Of a stretch of DNA of 64,000 nucleotides, positions 16,691-27,097 are shown piece by piece; position 1 is the first letter of the stretch; every line of letters starts with the position of its first letter. Origin of the DNA: Terriglobia bacterium (GTDB lineage Bacteria > Acidobacteriota > Terriglobia > Bryobacterales > UBA6623); the NCBI GenBank assembly GCA_009838515.1, contig VXRL01000094.1:30191-94190 (forward strand), in the 5' to 3' direction. The notes beneath the pieces were generated by a model. It worked only from the letters and a program-made list of their open reading frames with translations, was not told the DNA's origin and did not search any database. A program made the translations under genes and the position numbers.

Positions 16691-16931
16691 GTTGCGACAG
16701 CGCTGTCGATCTAGTCTCTCTACGGCAAGGTGTCGCAGACCCCGCGGCTGATTCCGTCCAGTCCAAGACCACGAGATCTATTCCGTATGGTCTTGGCTCG
16801 CTGCAAACCGTGATCGGGAGGACGGCCGCTCTCGTGCCCAGATCCTTAGCTGCGGGGTGTACGTCGTGAAACTGCACTCAAAGTTGGACCAATCGTAGGG
16901 CGGCGTGCTTGACATCGTCAGCCACAACTTC

Positions 16932-19628
16932 TCAGGGACGCGACCCATCTGCCGCGTCCTTGGGTTGCAGGAGGAAAATCCGCCCGGTCAGCTCCTGCAG
17001 CGTGAAGTAGATGCGGTCACGCCCAACGTCGAATCCTAAGTAATCGTACGGGATAGTGGCTATGGAGAAGCGTGTGGTGTCGAACGTCTTGACAGGCTGT
17101 GGCTCGCCCCGGGCTCGGTTATCGGTGCTCAGTCCAACCCGCCAGATGTCAAGGTTTCCCGTGCGATTGGAAAGGAAGTAGAGCGAGCGCCCATCTGCTG
17201 ACCAGCGAGGCATCACGTCAAAGTGCTCATTGTTCGTGATATCGATACAGTCCGAGCGGGCTATCGGAGCGGTCGCGTTTGCGGGAACCACCAGAATCTG
17301 AGCAAGCACATCCTCTTCCTTGCCTCGGGCGAACGCAATCCAACGACCGTCGGGCGAGAACCGGGCGGAATCCACCGCGTGCCCGTCATCAAGACGTATC
17401 AGTTCTGACGTTTCTCCGTCGGGCGCACTAACACGAGAGATTCGGCTACGATCCGCATCGCTGACAAGCAAGGAGCCGCCATCGGGCGACCAATCAGTCG
17501 GGATGCCACACGATTGGCACAGCAGTCGGCTCTGACCGGATTCGAAGGTATAAACCCGAATCTCCGAGTCGCCGCGCGATCTCGTTTCGTAGGCCACGTC
17601 CATGCCATCCGCAGAAATCACCGCTCCACGCTCGCGGTTCTGGTTGTTCGTGATGTTGATTTCTCTTCCGGATGGCAGGTCTCTAACGTAGACATCCGTT
17701 AGGCCTGTCCTTCCGACGAATGCGATTCGGTCTCCAGCCTTCGAAATCGATAAGGCCGCTGGCTCGGTGGGTGATTGCAAGCTGGCGCCGAGCGTTGCAT
17801 CGGAAGCCTGCCCCGTGGGCATCGACCATATGCCGATATCGCTGTTGACAGTAGAGAGGGCGATTGTTCCATCGGCTGCAACCGAGGCGGAATCGAGATT
17901 CGAAGGGCCGAAACTCAAAGCGTGGGGTCGCCCAGTGTAGCGCCAGGGGTCGGTATCAAGTTGAACCTTCCATAGCGTGTGCCGCGAGCCATAGAGGAGC
18001 GAACTGCCCGGCTCGAACCATGTCGGGGACACGGCGATGCTAATGAGGCCGAGACCAAGCGCGGACCGCTTGAATCCAATGAAATTCGTGGGGATCCGTT
18101 CTCCCCCGTCTGCGGGTGTGATCCACCATTCGTACGCGTTCGGAGGTTCAACCGCGGCGAAGAGAATGTGTTGCTGATCTGGCATCCATTGGCTTGTGGC
18201 GACGACGCTGAAACCGGACTGGAGAGTTCTCGGTTCGCTGCCGCTAAGGTCCACAACCATCAGCCGTCCATCGTTGGACGCGAAACTCACGTTGGTTCCG
18301 TCAGGCGAAAAGGCCGGGAACCTTCCGTTGGCCGCGAGGAAGCGAGCGCTTCCACCGAGGGACGGGACTATGTAGAGATCGTTGGCTCGTTGGAAGGCGA
18401 GCATCGACGAGTCTGGCGAGAACACAGGCCACACTTCCTCGTCCACGTCGTCGGTAACTTGGACTCGGCCACCTCCACCAGTCTGTTCCACCCAGATGTC
18501 AAGATGTCCGCCGCCGTCGCGATCTGAGGCGTATGCCACCAGGCTGCCATCGCTCGAGATACTTGGATACAGTGTGAGGCCCGCATCCCATGTGATGCGG
18601 GAGACGTCGTACTCAGGAATCCCTAGGCCACCCGTTGCGGACGGCCTTGCCACCCACATCCCGGTCCCCGCCACGGCCGCCCCGAGACACAGGGCCAGAG
18701 CCACGTGCGTCATGGTTAATCTGCTCTTCGATGCCCTTTGCGATTCCGTGGCCTCCGGTTCGGCCTGTACTGCTCGTGCGCCAGATTTTTTCGACGCTCC
18801 CGCGGACTGGGCCTTCTGCACTGCGCGAATGTCGACGATCAACTCTGTGCATGTCTGGTAGCGTTCCCCGGGGTCCTTCGACATGCACTTGTCGATCAAG
18901 CGCTCAAGCTCTTTCGGCACTCCAGTCCGCAAAGCAGTCGGCGGTTCCGGCGACTCATTGAGAATCGCGTAGAACTGTGCCAGTTCGTAGTCGGCCGGAA
19001 ACGGCAGCTGTCCCGTCACCATCTCGTACATCAACACGCCCAAGGACCAGATGTCGGTTCGCTGGTCGACTTCGGACCCTTCGACCTGCTCCGGCGACAT
19101 GTAGGCAGCAGTCCCGAGCTGGCTGCCGGCGCGTGTCAGTTTCGTGCCCTGCGAAAGCCTGGCAAGGCCGAAGTCCATCAACACGCAATGGAGCGTTTGC
19201 CCCTTTTGCTGGACCATGACGTTGCCAGGCTTGACGTCGCGATGGACGATCCCTTTGGAATGCGCCTCTTGCAAGGCCTGCGCCACATGCGTCGAGACAT
19301 CGAGCAGATCGGCAATCGGCAGGGGGCCCTTTTCGATTCGTTTCTCGAGAGACTCCCCTTCGAGGAACGGTAGGACCATGAACAACCGGTCCTCGACCTC
19401 CTCGATCTCGTAGACTCCGCAAATGTTCGGGTGGTTAAGCGCTGCCGCAGCCTGAGCTTCGGATAGGAATCGGGCTTTAGAGTCCTTGTCTCTAAACTGG
19501 TCCGACGCGAGGAACTTAAGAGCGACTGTGCGCTTCAGGCGGGTGTCCTCAGCCTTGTAGACCGTCCCCATCCCCCCACTTCCGAGTTCTTCGATAATTC
19601 GGTAGTGGGAAACGACCTCCCCTATCAC
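16932..19628 (-). CDS. Ser/Thr protein kinase with PD40 beta-propeller sensor
   Basis: The protein of about 898 residues has an N-terminal Hanks-type kinase: glycine loop ELGSGGMGTVYKAED, VALKFL lysine, HRDVKPGNVMV catalytic loop, DFGLARL and YMSPEQVEG. A single membrane helix follows (THVALALCLGAAVAGTGMW, around residue 355-375), then about 500 extracytoplasmic residues of WD40-like PD40 repeats (ISSDGSLVAYASDRDG, FSPDSSMLAFQR, FSPDGRWIAFARG, WSADGRSLYFLSN). This kinase + TolB-like propeller build is common in Acidobacteriota. The frame starts upstream at 19766, but GTG 19628 begins the conserved IGEVVSHYRI segment and is preferred. Confidence 0.85.
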   Translation of the reverse strand: MIGEVVSHYRIIEELGSGGMGTVYKAEDTRLKRTVALKFLASDQFRDKDSKARFLSEAQAAAALNHPNICGVYEIEEVEDRLFMVLPFLEGESLEKRIEKGPLPIADLLDVSTHVAQALQEAHSKGIVHRDVKPGNVMVQQKGQTLHCVLMDFGLARLSQGTKLTRAGSQLGTAAYMSPEQVEGSEVDQRTDIWSLGVLMYEMVTGQLPFPADYELAQFYAILNESPEPPTALRTGVPKELERLIDKCMSKDPGERYQTCTELIVDIRAVQKAQSAGASKKSGARAVQAEPEATESQRASKSRLTMTHVALALCLGAAVAGTGMWVARPSATGGLGIPEYDVSRITWDAGLTLYPSISSDGSLVAYASDRDGGGHLDIWVEQTGGGGRVQVTDDVDEEVWPVFSPDSSMLAFQRANDLYIVPSLGGSARFLAANGRFPAFSPDGTNVSFASNDGRLMVVDLSGSEPRTLQSGFSVVATSQWMPDQQHILFAAVEPPNAYEWWITPADGGERIPTNFIGFKRSALGLGLISIAVSPTWFEPGSSLLYGSRHTLWKVQLDTDPWRYTGRPHALSFGPSNLDSASVAADGTIALSTVNSDIGIWSMPTGQASDATLGASLQSPTEPAALSISKAGDRIAFVGRTGLTDVYVRDLPSGREINITNNQNRERGAVISADGMDVAYETRSRGDSEIRVYTFESGQSRLLCQSCGIPTDWSPDGGSLLVSDADRSRISRVSAPDGETSELIRLDDGHAVDSARFSPDGRWIAFARGKEEDVLAQILVVPANATAPIARSDCIDITNNEHFDVMPRWSADGRSLYFLSNRTGNLDIWRVGLSTDNRARGEPQPVKTFDTTRFSIATIPYDYLGFDVGRDRIYFTLQELTGRIFLLQPKDAADGSRP

Positions 19629-19904
19629 GCTGTACGCATTGTATCCGACCAAATCGCAGCCCTTTTGAGCCCCACCAAGACCTCCAATAGACGAACAAGA
19701 CCGCAGCCCGGACTGCAACGGTCGTCCGGAATGACCTGCTGTTCTGAGCGCGTCGTTTCTCGTCACCTACGCTCTGAACTATCGCTTGGAACGGGCTCTA
19801 GTGCGGATATCGCGACGGGCTTCGGGAGAGGGGCGTCTTCTGTGGCCGACGGGAGTATCCGCTCATGAGCAGCCGGCGGGAACGCCTCACGCTAGCGGTC
19901 GCGA

Positions 19905-22430
19905 CTATTCGCTCCGTAGTGCAGCGACTGGATCGATCCGGGCAGCTCGTCGCCCAGAGACAAACCCAGCTGCGACGCAGGCTCCGAGGAGGGTCGCGAA
20001 GGCCGCGGCCCACGTCGCGATGTCGAATGCGCTCACCTCGAAGAGTACCGAGGCCAGAACGCGAGTCGTCCCAATCGCCGCCAACCCGCCGAGCAACATC
20101 CCGGCAATCGCGGGCTGCAACGCCGTCTGCATTGCTGCGGCGACGACTCTAGATGGTCTAGCGCCGAGGGCCGAGCGGATAGCGAGATCGCGCCGGCGCT
20201 CCACAACTGCCTGCGCAATGACGCTGTATACACCTGCCACGACTAATACCAGGGCCACAATTCCGAAGACTGACACGAAGACAGTGCCGGCATGGCGCCG
20301 GGCTTGCGAATCGGCGACCAGTTGATCCATGGACTGTATGTCTGTCACGAAGGCATGCTGGTCCACGCCGCGTATGCGTTCCCGGACTGACGGCACCACG
20401 TTGAGCGGATCCGTTCTTGTTCGCGCGATCAGGGTGACTGCCGTTTGCGGGAATAGGCCCAGAGGAATATAGATGTCGACGGTTGGACCCGTCTCCAGTC
20501 CCGAATATCGTACGTCTCCTGCGACGCCGACCACGGTCATCTTCCAGTCCGAATAATCCCCGCCAAAGCTGATGTTCCTGCCTAGAGGATCGAGGCCTCT
20601 CCAGTAGCGCTTCGCGAAGGAGTCACTGACCAAAACGGTGCGACCGCCTCCGATCTGTCCTTCCTCGTCGCGCGCCTCGAAGGGCCGGCCGGCCACTATG
20701 GGGATCTGCATGGTGGCGAAATAGCCCGGGCTCACAATGCGAATTCCATAGCTCGGTTTCTCGGACTCGTTCGCGGGCACGTACCCTTCGACGATCCCTT
20801 CCCCGCTCGAGAAATAGCTCCCGGATCCCATTGGTATGCCGTGCACCACTGCCGCTTCGCTGACTGACGGAAGCGACCGAACCTCTTCCAGGACGTCGCG
20901 CGCGAAGGCCGCGTTGTGAGCCCATTCGAACTTGTTGGGCGGCAGCGAGATGGTCATCGTCAGCAGGTCGTCTTGGTTGAACCCGGTCTCGACCTTGCCT
21001 GCCTGAAGGGAACTCCGCACCAGCAATCCTGCCCCAACGAGAAGGATGATCGCGAGCGCGACTTCGACCGAGACAAGAACACCGACCAAGCGGGATTGCA
21101 ATCTCCCCAACGTCACACTGCGCCCGTCCAGGCCAGTCGCCAATGTTCCTGCTGCCCGGATGGATCGAAGGGCCGGTGCGAGGCCGGCGATACAAGCAGT
21201 GGCGATTACGGCGGCGAGCGCGAACGCTAGGACAGTCAGGTTGATTTCCATCCCTTGGAGCAGCGGAAGGCTCGGCGGCATCCACGGCTTCGCGAACTCG
21301 ATGACCCACGCCGCGAGCACGACGCCCAGCGCTCCGGCGCATGTGGCAAGGACCAAAGCCTCTGTGAGCAACCGTCGCACCAAGACCCATGAGGGAGCAC
21401 CCAGCGCCATGTGAGTCGCGATCTCGCTTCGCCGTGCGACACCGCGAGCGAGAAGCAGCGCCGCCACATTCGAACAGGCGATGACCAGGAGGATGGCTGT
21501 GCCAAGCAGCAGGAGCAAAATCGCGTTGCGAGAACCTCCTGCCATGTGCTCCTGCAACGGCACGACCCGGACGATTCGGTTGCGGTACGACTCCGGGAAT
21601 CGCTCGGCATGGAGGCGGGCGATGACATCCATTTCGGCTTGCGCTTGCGCGAGAGTTACACCCGGTCGCAATCTTGCAACCACGTCGAGCCAATAGTCTT
21701 CCGGACCGGGATCGGCCAGCTGGGTTGCCGAGACGAATTGCGGCATCCAGAAGTCAATCGTCTCGGCTACCGTGGAACCTCCGAGCTGGAAATCAGCCTC
21801 GAGCGGAGGAAACCGAACCGGTGCCGTTGCGATACCGACAACCGTGTACTTGGTGGGACCGGGGCGAGAGGTGTTGAGGATGTAGAGATCGATAGCGTTG
21901 CCTACGAGCGAACTATCCGAGTCGAATTGTCGACGCCAGACCCTGTTGCCGACCACCAACGCCTGCCCGGTAGCGGTCGATTCGTGCGGGCGCTGCGCTC
22001 CTCGGTCCCCGTCTTGGAAGGACCTTCCAAGAAGCGGAGCGCGGAAGACGTCGAAGAATTCCGGTGTTGTGAGAAGTCCGCCCAGCCGGTCGCTTTGTGC
22101 CCCGTCGATCAGATCGAGGGTTTCCCACCGGTACCCTGCAACCGCCTCGAACGACTTCGCCCTATCCTGCCAGTCGGCGAGGAGTCCAGGAGCGACGCGT
22201 GTGACCGGATGGTCGCTCACGGTCTCGACGCTTCGCAGTGTGACCAGCCGATCGCTGTCGGGATACGGGGGCGGGCGCAGCAGCAATGCCTCGGCCACGC
22301 TGAACACAGCCGTGGTTGCTCCGATCCCGAGCGCTAGGTTGACGAGGCAGACGGCGAAGAACCCGAGATTGCGGCGGAAGTATCGAAGAGCCGCGCTGAT
22401 GTCCCGGACAGTCGCCTGAAACTCAGTCAC
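19905..22430 (-). CDS. ADOP-type MacB-like permease (first of four)
   Basis: This 841-residue protein is an 'acidobacterial duplicated orphan permease': two MacB/FtsX units in tandem. The first has the opening helix ALRYFRRNLGFFAVCLVNLA + LGIGATTAVFSVAEALLLRP and a MacB periplasmic domain; an FtsX core lies around residues 290-430, then a second MacB_PCD + FtsX unit ends ...RAARIDPVAALRSE. No ATPase is adjacent, hence 'orphan'. The frame is open from 22484, but GTG 22430 (VTEFQATVRD) fits the family start better. Substrates of these permeases are unknown; related MacB proteins export peptides or macrolides. Confidence 0.85.
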   Translation of the reverse strand: MTEFQATVRDISAALRYFRRNLGFFAVCLVNLALGIGATTAVFSVAEALLLRPPPYPDSDRLVTLRSVETVSDHPVTRVAPGLLADWQDRAKSFEAVAGYRWETLDLIDGAQSDRLGGLLTTPEFFDVFRAPLLGRSFQDGDRGAQRPHESTATGQALVVGNRVWRRQFDSDSSLVGNAIDLYILNTSRPGPTKYTVVGIATAPVRFPPLEADFQLGGSTVAETIDFWMPQFVSATQLADPGPEDYWLDVVARLRPGVTLAQAQAEMDVIARLHAERFPESYRNRIVRVVPLQEHMAGGSRNAILLLLLGTAILLVIACSNVAALLLARGVARRSEIATHMALGAPSWVLVRRLLTEALVLATCAGALGVVLAAWVIEFAKPWMPPSLPLLQGMEINLTVLAFALAAVIATACIAGLAPALRSIRAAGTLATGLDGRSVTLGRLQSRLVGVLVSVEVALAIILLVGAGLLVRSSLQAGKVETGFNQDDLLTMTISLPPNKFEWAHNAAFARDVLEEVRSLPSVSEAAVVHGIPMGSGSYFSSGEGIVEGYVPANESEKPSYGIRIVSPGYFATMQIPIVAGRPFEARDEEGQIGGGRTVLVSDSFAKRYWRGLDPLGRNISFGGDYSDWKMTVVGVAGDVRYSGLETGPTVDIYIPLGLFPQTAVTLIARTRTDPLNVVPSVRERIRGVDQHAFVTDIQSMDQLVADSQARRHAGTVFVSVFGIVALVLVVAGVYSVIAQAVVERRRDLAIRSALGARPSRVVAAAMQTALQPAIAGMLLGGLAAIGTTRVLASVLFEVSAFDIATWAAAFATLLGACVAAGFVSGRRAARIDPVAALRSE

Positions 22431-22576
22431 GGTGCCGAACTCGGGTCGGCCACGCAAACGCCTTCGCGTGATGCCACCTTCCATTGTAGGTTTCGGCTGG
22501 AGATGGGATCGACGGTTGATCGGGAGATGTCCGGGTGGCCCGGCTCACGATATCCTGCCCGATACGGGGAGGCAGT

Positions 22577-23296
22577 TTGAGAACCGCTAGGTCGAATACG
22601 GACACGCTTCTGCTTGATTTCGATGGGACGATTTGTGCGACAGCACCCGCTATTCGATTCAGTTTGGAGACAGCGTTTTCCGAACTCGGCGTCGAAGTTC
22701 CGAATCCCCGTCGCATCGAGATCGCGATTGGATCCGGTCTGACTCTGCGAGAGACCATCCAATCCCTTCACCCAGACTCAAATCTCTCCCGCGAGGAGAT
22801 TCTCCGCTTGGACCGTCGATATCGGGAGGTGTATTCCGGCGAAGGCTATCAATACGAAGTCCTATTCCCCGGGGCGGAGGCAGCATTGGAAGAATGTGCG
22901 AGACACGCACGGATCGTAATCCTAAGCAACAAGGGCCTGAAGGCCATCGGAGCGGCTCTAGATCGGTTCGCTTTGGGACAGTACGTGAGTGCGGTGTTGG
23001 CCGAAGGCCCGCCCAAGCCACGGAAGCCAGACGCAAGGCTCTTCGATGAAGTCCAACAGAGGGTTCCCGGTGTTCGGCGCGACCGGTCTCTTGTGGTGGG
23101 GGACACGGAAGCCGATCTTCGGTTCGCACGCAATGCCGGCTTGAGTTCTTGCTGGGCGGTCTACGGGTACGGGCACAACGCCCGGTGCAGGGCGGTCGGC
23201 TTCGACTACTTGCTCGATCAACTGGACAACCTGCCGAGGATCCTACAGGACTGGTCAGGGCAGCGGGGCTCCGAAGCTGCGTATCCGGAAACCTAG
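22577..23296 (+). CDS. HAD-family hydrolase (phosphoglycolate phosphatase-like)
   Basis: The protein is a HAD phosphatase of the Gph type: motif I LLLDFDGTICATAPAI, motif II VILSNKG, the motif III lysine in GPPKPRKPDARLF, and motif IV VVGDTEADLRFARNAG. It would dephosphorylate a small phosphometabolite. The start is probably TTG 22577: GGGGAGG lies 4-10 bases upstream, and the first strand begins 10 residues later. A decayed copy of about 50 bases of this gene is at 32432-32482. Its stop codon overlaps the end of an IS630 transposase relic on the other strand. Confidence 0.82.
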   Translation: MRTARSNTDTLLLDFDGTICATAPAIRFSLETAFSELGVEVPNPRRIEIAIGSGLTLRETIQSLHPDSNLSREEILRLDRRYREVYSGEGYQYEVLFPGAEAALEECARHARIVILSNKGLKAIGAALDRFALGQYVSAVLAEGPPKPRKPDARLFDEVQQRVPGVRRDRSLVVGDTEADLRFARNAGLSSCWAVYGYGHNARCRAVGFDYLLDQLDNLPRILQDWSGQRGSEAAYPET

Positions 23297-23460
23297 TACA
23301 GTGCACAGGGCGTATATAGGTTCTTCAGCTTGATCCGAGCATCGCGAGCGGGGAACTGCCAATCGATCGTCGCGTCCCGATTGTTCCGACCCTCTTCCCA
23401 CGCCCGCATCTGCTCGCTCATGGTGGCCAGACGGGCATCCGAGCAGGCCAGTGCTACCTG
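23293..23460 (-). pseudogene. IS630-family transposase C-terminal relic
   Basis: Read on the minus strand, the last about 45 codons before the TAG at 23293-23295 encode MRAWEEGRNNRDATIDWQF followed by DARIKLKNLY, the conserved tail of IS630-family transposases (W..RN....IDWQFTTADARIKLKRLYP). Upstream only a possible short N-terminal-like segment remains, so the transposase is deleted internally. The relic ends on the stop codon of the HAD gene, suggesting the IS once landed at that gene's 3' end. Confidence 0.6.
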
Positions 23461-23778
23461 CGGTTGGTCTTGCTGTCGCGAGTGAGGGCGAGCAGTGCCT
23501 CCCGCTCGGCGCCCTACAACGTGACCCGATATCCCAGTGCTATGGGAACCCCCTCCTGCCTGCAGAATGGCTGTACGGCCAGATACGGCGCACCAGCGGC
23601 GCTCCTAGCCCGTCGCCCGAAAATCTTAAGTGCGGTCTCGAGATCCTGCGACAAGACACCGAGCAACTCGAACGATTCCTCCGAGCAGACCTGGATCGCG
23701 TTCCGGCCGCGCTCCAATACCGTTTTGTTCCAGATGAGAAGATCAGAGCATGGTGGATCCTTGAGGGAGTCCACGACC

Positions 23779-24795
23779 ATGAGTACCTTTGTTTCACGAT
23801 TGGTGGCATCACTTCTGTCGGTAGCTGCGTGTGCGGCCCAACCGACGATACGCGCCATCGATTTCTTCGCGTATGCGGACGTGGACATCGATGGGCTACG
23901 TAACAATCTCACTATTCGCCCTGGTGACCCGTGGACGAGCGAAACCGATCAACTCCTGAGGTCGGAATTGGAGGAGTTGCTCGGTAGAAGTCCTTCCGAA
24001 GTTACCGCTGTCTGCTGCGACGAAGACGGCAACCGGATTGTCTACATCGGCCTAGCAGGCAGCTCTGGATCGCGCATCCGACTGAATCCGCAGCCGACCG
24101 GGTTCCTCGAACTGGACGCCGATCTCGTGATCCTCTACGACCGATTCGACGAAGCGGTTCGGCAAGCAGTCTCACGCGGAGACGGGTTGGTCTCGGAAGA
24201 CCGCTCTCTTGGCTATCCTCTCTCGCACGACGCGGAAGTCCGGGGCTTGCAGCAGCGCATCAGGGAGTACGCCTTGAGCAACTCGTCGCTACTGTTCGCA
24301 GTGTCTCGAAAATCCTCCAATGCTCTCCATCGAGGGATCGCGATTGATGCGATCGGATACGGCCTCCATTCAGCCGATCAGATCGCAGCCCTGACCCACA
24401 GCGCCCTCGATCCAGACCCAACGGTCCGCAACAATGCCATCAGGGCGCTGTCGGTGCTGGCGTCCTCTCAAGTCGAGTTGCAAGCCCCGATTCCGTATGC
24501 AGTGTTCGTGGACTTGCTGGCCTATGGCCTGAGGCAGGACCGATCCAAGTCGGTCGCACTCTTGTCGGATCTTACAGAGGGTCGCGATCCCAGTCTTTTG
24601 GAGGCGATCTTCCAGAGAGCGCTAGCGCCCCTAGTCGAATGCGCACGCTGGTCTTGGAGCGGCCACGCATACGACGCTCGAATCATACTTGGCAGGATCG
24701 GCGGTCTCGACGAGGGGATCGTCTTGGCGGAAGCATGGAACTCGGCGTTTGTGGATGTTGCGCTGGATTCGATCCAGCGTTCGAGGGCTCAGTAA
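23779..24795 (+). CDS. Putative secreted protein with HEAT-like helical repeats
   Basis: ATG 23779 opens a 338-residue protein with a signal peptide (MSTFVSRLVASLLSVAACAAQ); a GGAG lies about 9 bases upstream. The second half contains helical repeats resembling HEAT/PBS-lyase repeats (ALTHSALDPDPTVRNNAIRALSVLAS and later helices). The first half (IRPGDPWTSETDQLLRSELEELLG) is unassigned. The continuous frame upstream to 23464 shows no coding character and is excluded. No specific function can be given; it is probably a periplasmic scaffold or regulator. Confidence 0.55.
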   Translation: MSTFVSRLVASLLSVAACAAQPTIRAIDFFAYADVDIDGLRNNLTIRPGDPWTSETDQLLRSELEELLGRSPSEVTAVCCDEDGNRIVYIGLAGSSGSRIRLNPQPTGFLELDADLVILYDRFDEAVRQAVSRGDGLVSEDRSLGYPLSHDAEVRGLQQRIREYALSNSSLLFAVSRKSSNALHRGIAIDAIGYGLHSADQIAALTHSALDPDPTVRNNAIRALSVLASSQVELQAPIPYAVFVDLLAYGLRQDRSKSVALLSDLTEGRDPSLLEAIFQRALAPLVECARWSWSGHAYDARIILGRIGGLDEGIVLAEAWNSAFVDVALDSIQRSRAQ

Positions 24796-25108
24796 CCGAA
24801 AATTGATCTGGGTTCCGGTAGTTCTGGCGGGTGTTTTCCGGGAGTTCAGATGGGTCGGAAATCGGACTATTGGGGTAGGGTTCCGGTTACCACTTAGGCC
24901 TCGTTTGTCTCCAAGGCAGGCGGCCATACTAGCAGCCGCCAGACGAGCGGTGGGGCCGGCCGTCGCTCAGCTTGTGCGCTCGAGACCATGTCGATGAACC
25001 GACCGTCCAATCCTGAGGCTGAGCGAGTATCTGACGATTGGGCTAGGTCAGATCCCTCCAATAGCCGTCCTGTTGAGTCTGCCGTGTCGCTGGCTTGAGG
25101 GAAGCGAG
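24796..25108. other. Intergenic region with one GC-rich hairpin
   Basis: No gene is recognised in these 313 bases between convergent genes. A 6-bp perfect hairpin (GGCGGC...GCCGCC, near 24919-24940) without a T-tract could act as a weak bidirectional terminator. Segments resembling the GGTTCCGG core of IS21 ends are visible near 24812 but are too short to call. Confidence 0.35.
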
Positions 25109-26449
25109 CTAGTTGCTGTCTTCGCCAAGCAGAGTGATAAGCCCGTCAAAGAGGGCTCTGCGCCAGCTGATGTAGCCATGGCCACCGTTAAACTCTTGGT
25201 ATTCAATCGAATAGCCCTTTTCCGCCAGAACGTTGGCAAAGCGGCGATTCGTGGCGAGCTGGGAGTCAGCCTTCTCCATCGCACCGACTGCAACAATGAA
25301 CCGCACTGGCTTTCTAGGAGTCGCCTCAAACCGTCGGGTCAACCATTACCGCTCCTCCTCGTGGCCCCACTCCCACCAGTAAGATCCTGACATCGACAAT
25401 ACGTTTCCGAAGACATCCGGATGCTGGAAACCAGTGAAACTCGCCGCCAGCCCGCCTAGGCTTGATCCCGCGATGACGATGTCGGCCGGATCCTGACTGG
25501 CGCCATATTTCTCCCGTGCCCACGGCACGAGTTCGGTTGCAAGGAAAGCCGCGAACGTTGACGAGGGGAGCTCCCTCGCGCGCTGTGTGTTGCCGACTAG
25601 AATCGCAAGCGTCGGAGGAACCTGATTCGTTGCGATTAGGTGGTCCAGGATTGCAGCCGCAGGAGTACTCGAATGCGTGTACGCCCCGCCATCAAGGAGC
25701 ACCAGTAGTGGGTAGCTTCGACGTTTCGGGTCGAACGCAACAGGGGTATATTTCCACAAGGCACGCTCGTTCCCGAGCAGGGCGCTCTGAAAGCTCGTTC
25801 GGGCCAACCTACCCCGCGCTGTGTCGGGCGCCGGCGCCTGCCATGGCTGGGACGGAGCGTCAGGCAGTTCGACGTACGAGGAGTACTTGCCTGATAGGCC
25901 CAAGAACCGGCGTGTGTTGAGCGGGTCCTCTCGAAAGTCCATCGAAACGCGTGCCGGGTCCAGAAGAGGCAGCATGCTGTCGTTGGGCGAGAAGGCGTAG
26001 GTGAACCGAGCGTCGTCCCGGATCGCGAAACTGAGGTGCCACACGTCGGAGCCTTCGACTCGGAACATTCGATTCTTGGCGGGTTCCGCTCCATTAATCA
26101 CTTCGCCGACAACAGCCACGTTGCGAGTGTCGTCTGCCGCCCTCCAAAGGAATGTCACGAGAGAATGCTGCCGATCGTCAGGAATCCGCTCGATCAACGG
26201 AGTGCCCTGTTGTTCTATCTCCTTCCAAAACCGGGTAGCCGCTGCAGGCTCGCCGGCTTCAATGGATCGTTGAAGCAGCCGGATTCGTGGACTAGCCCGA
26301 GGGCTGGCCGGACGAATAGCAAATGGAGCCTGAAGCGAAGAGGGATTTAGCTCTTGGGTAGGAATCGTCGTGCCAAGCTCGCAGCTTGCAAGCAACATAC
26401 ACATGAGGCTTGCAGTGACGGTGGGTGCTAGGTCTTCGAATCTAAGCAT
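25109..26449 (-). pseudogene. Enterochelin-esterase-like lipoprotein with one in-frame TAA
   Basis: The gene encodes an alpha/beta hydrolase of the Fes/IroE esterase family behind a lipobox (CMLLASC, residues about 17-23). The N-terminal Fes domain (VTFLWRAADDTRNVAVVG) is followed by the esterase core: LLVLLDGG, the nucleophile elbow IAGSSLGGLAASF, and the His segment GGHGYISWRRAL. A TAA at 25346-25348 interrupts it between SYWWEWGHEEER and WLTRRFEATPRKPVRF; the frame is unchanged on both sides and the downstream 78 codons carry the catalytic His. As assembled, the enzyme lacks its catalytic His and should be inactive. Start ATG 26449 follows the lipoprotein signal. Confidence 0.7.
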
Positions 26450-26539
26450 TGACCTCGGACCGCCAGAGCCGTTCATACGTACGCGCTCCGCGGTGGCGCC
26501 GTTTCTTGATGCTAGGTGGCTGCAGAACGCCGGCTGCGC

Positions 26540-27097
26540 TTAGCCCTGAGCCGAGAAGCGCCATCGAGGTGGTTCTATACCGGCAAGTCTGAGATACACA
26601 ACCACCGAGCCCCGATGATGCGCGGAGTGCATGTAGGCCCTCATGAAGATGTCCTGTGCGGTGTGAGGCGTGTCGGGTCCGACAGGTCGGAAATTGATGT
26701 CTCGTCGGGTAAAGTCCTCCTCGGTCATAGTCGCAAGCACTTCGGCCACATAGTCGTATGACGCGATGAGGTAGCTGCGCAGGGTCTTAGGGGTTGCCTC
26801 GCTCGGTACAGGCGGTGGCTCGACCAGAAGTTCAAACCTCTTGAAGTAGTTCGTGTTCGCCTGAACATAGTGTCCGATCTGATCCATAAAGCTTCGCTGT
26901 TCTGGGGTCGGCTTAAGATCGAAATGCTCCGATGGCATGGCGTCCAGTACATCGAGCGAGTATTGCTTCTCAACCTTCCAGTGGGCTAGGAAGTCGTCGC
27001 GGAGCTGTTCGGCAAAGCGGTTGTTCCACCCTTTGCTCGGGGCCGCTACTGCCGCAGCCGCGCCGGCCGCCCCGAAGAGCATTGTTCGTCGTTGCAT
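26540..27097 (-). CDS. Exported DinB-like four-helix protein
   Basis: From ATG 27097 the protein has 185 residues, with a short signal-like start (MQRRTMLFGAAGAAAAVAAP) and then a DinB/YfiT-like four-helix bundle: FLAHWKVEKQYSLDVLDAMP, MDQIGHYVQANTNYFKRF and YMHSAHHRGSVVVYLRLAG, where three His residues (H in QIGHY, HSAHHRG) can form the family metal site. Members are putative metal-dependent thiol transferases or hydrolases with few known activities. The frame upstream to 27334 has no family features and is excluded. Confidence 0.75.
   Translation of the reverse strand: MQRRTMLFGAAGAAAAVAAPSKGWNNRFAEQLRDDFLAHWKVEKQYSLDVLDAMPSEHFDLKPTPEQRSFMDQIGHYVQANTNYFKRFELLVEPPPVPSEATPKTLRSYLIASYDYVAEVLATMTEEDFTRRDINFRPVGPDTPHTAQDIFMRAYMHSAHHRGSVVVYLRLAGIEPPRWRFSAQG

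Noticed and set aside
23514..23912. Minus-strand frame of 132 codons upstream of the HEAT-like protein
   Set aside because: No recognisable motif or ribosome site; it overlaps the plus-strand signal peptide of a better-supported gene.
24812..24850. Possible IS21-like end (GGTTCCGG-type repeats)
   Set aside because: Only short partial matches, with no partner end or transposase nearby.
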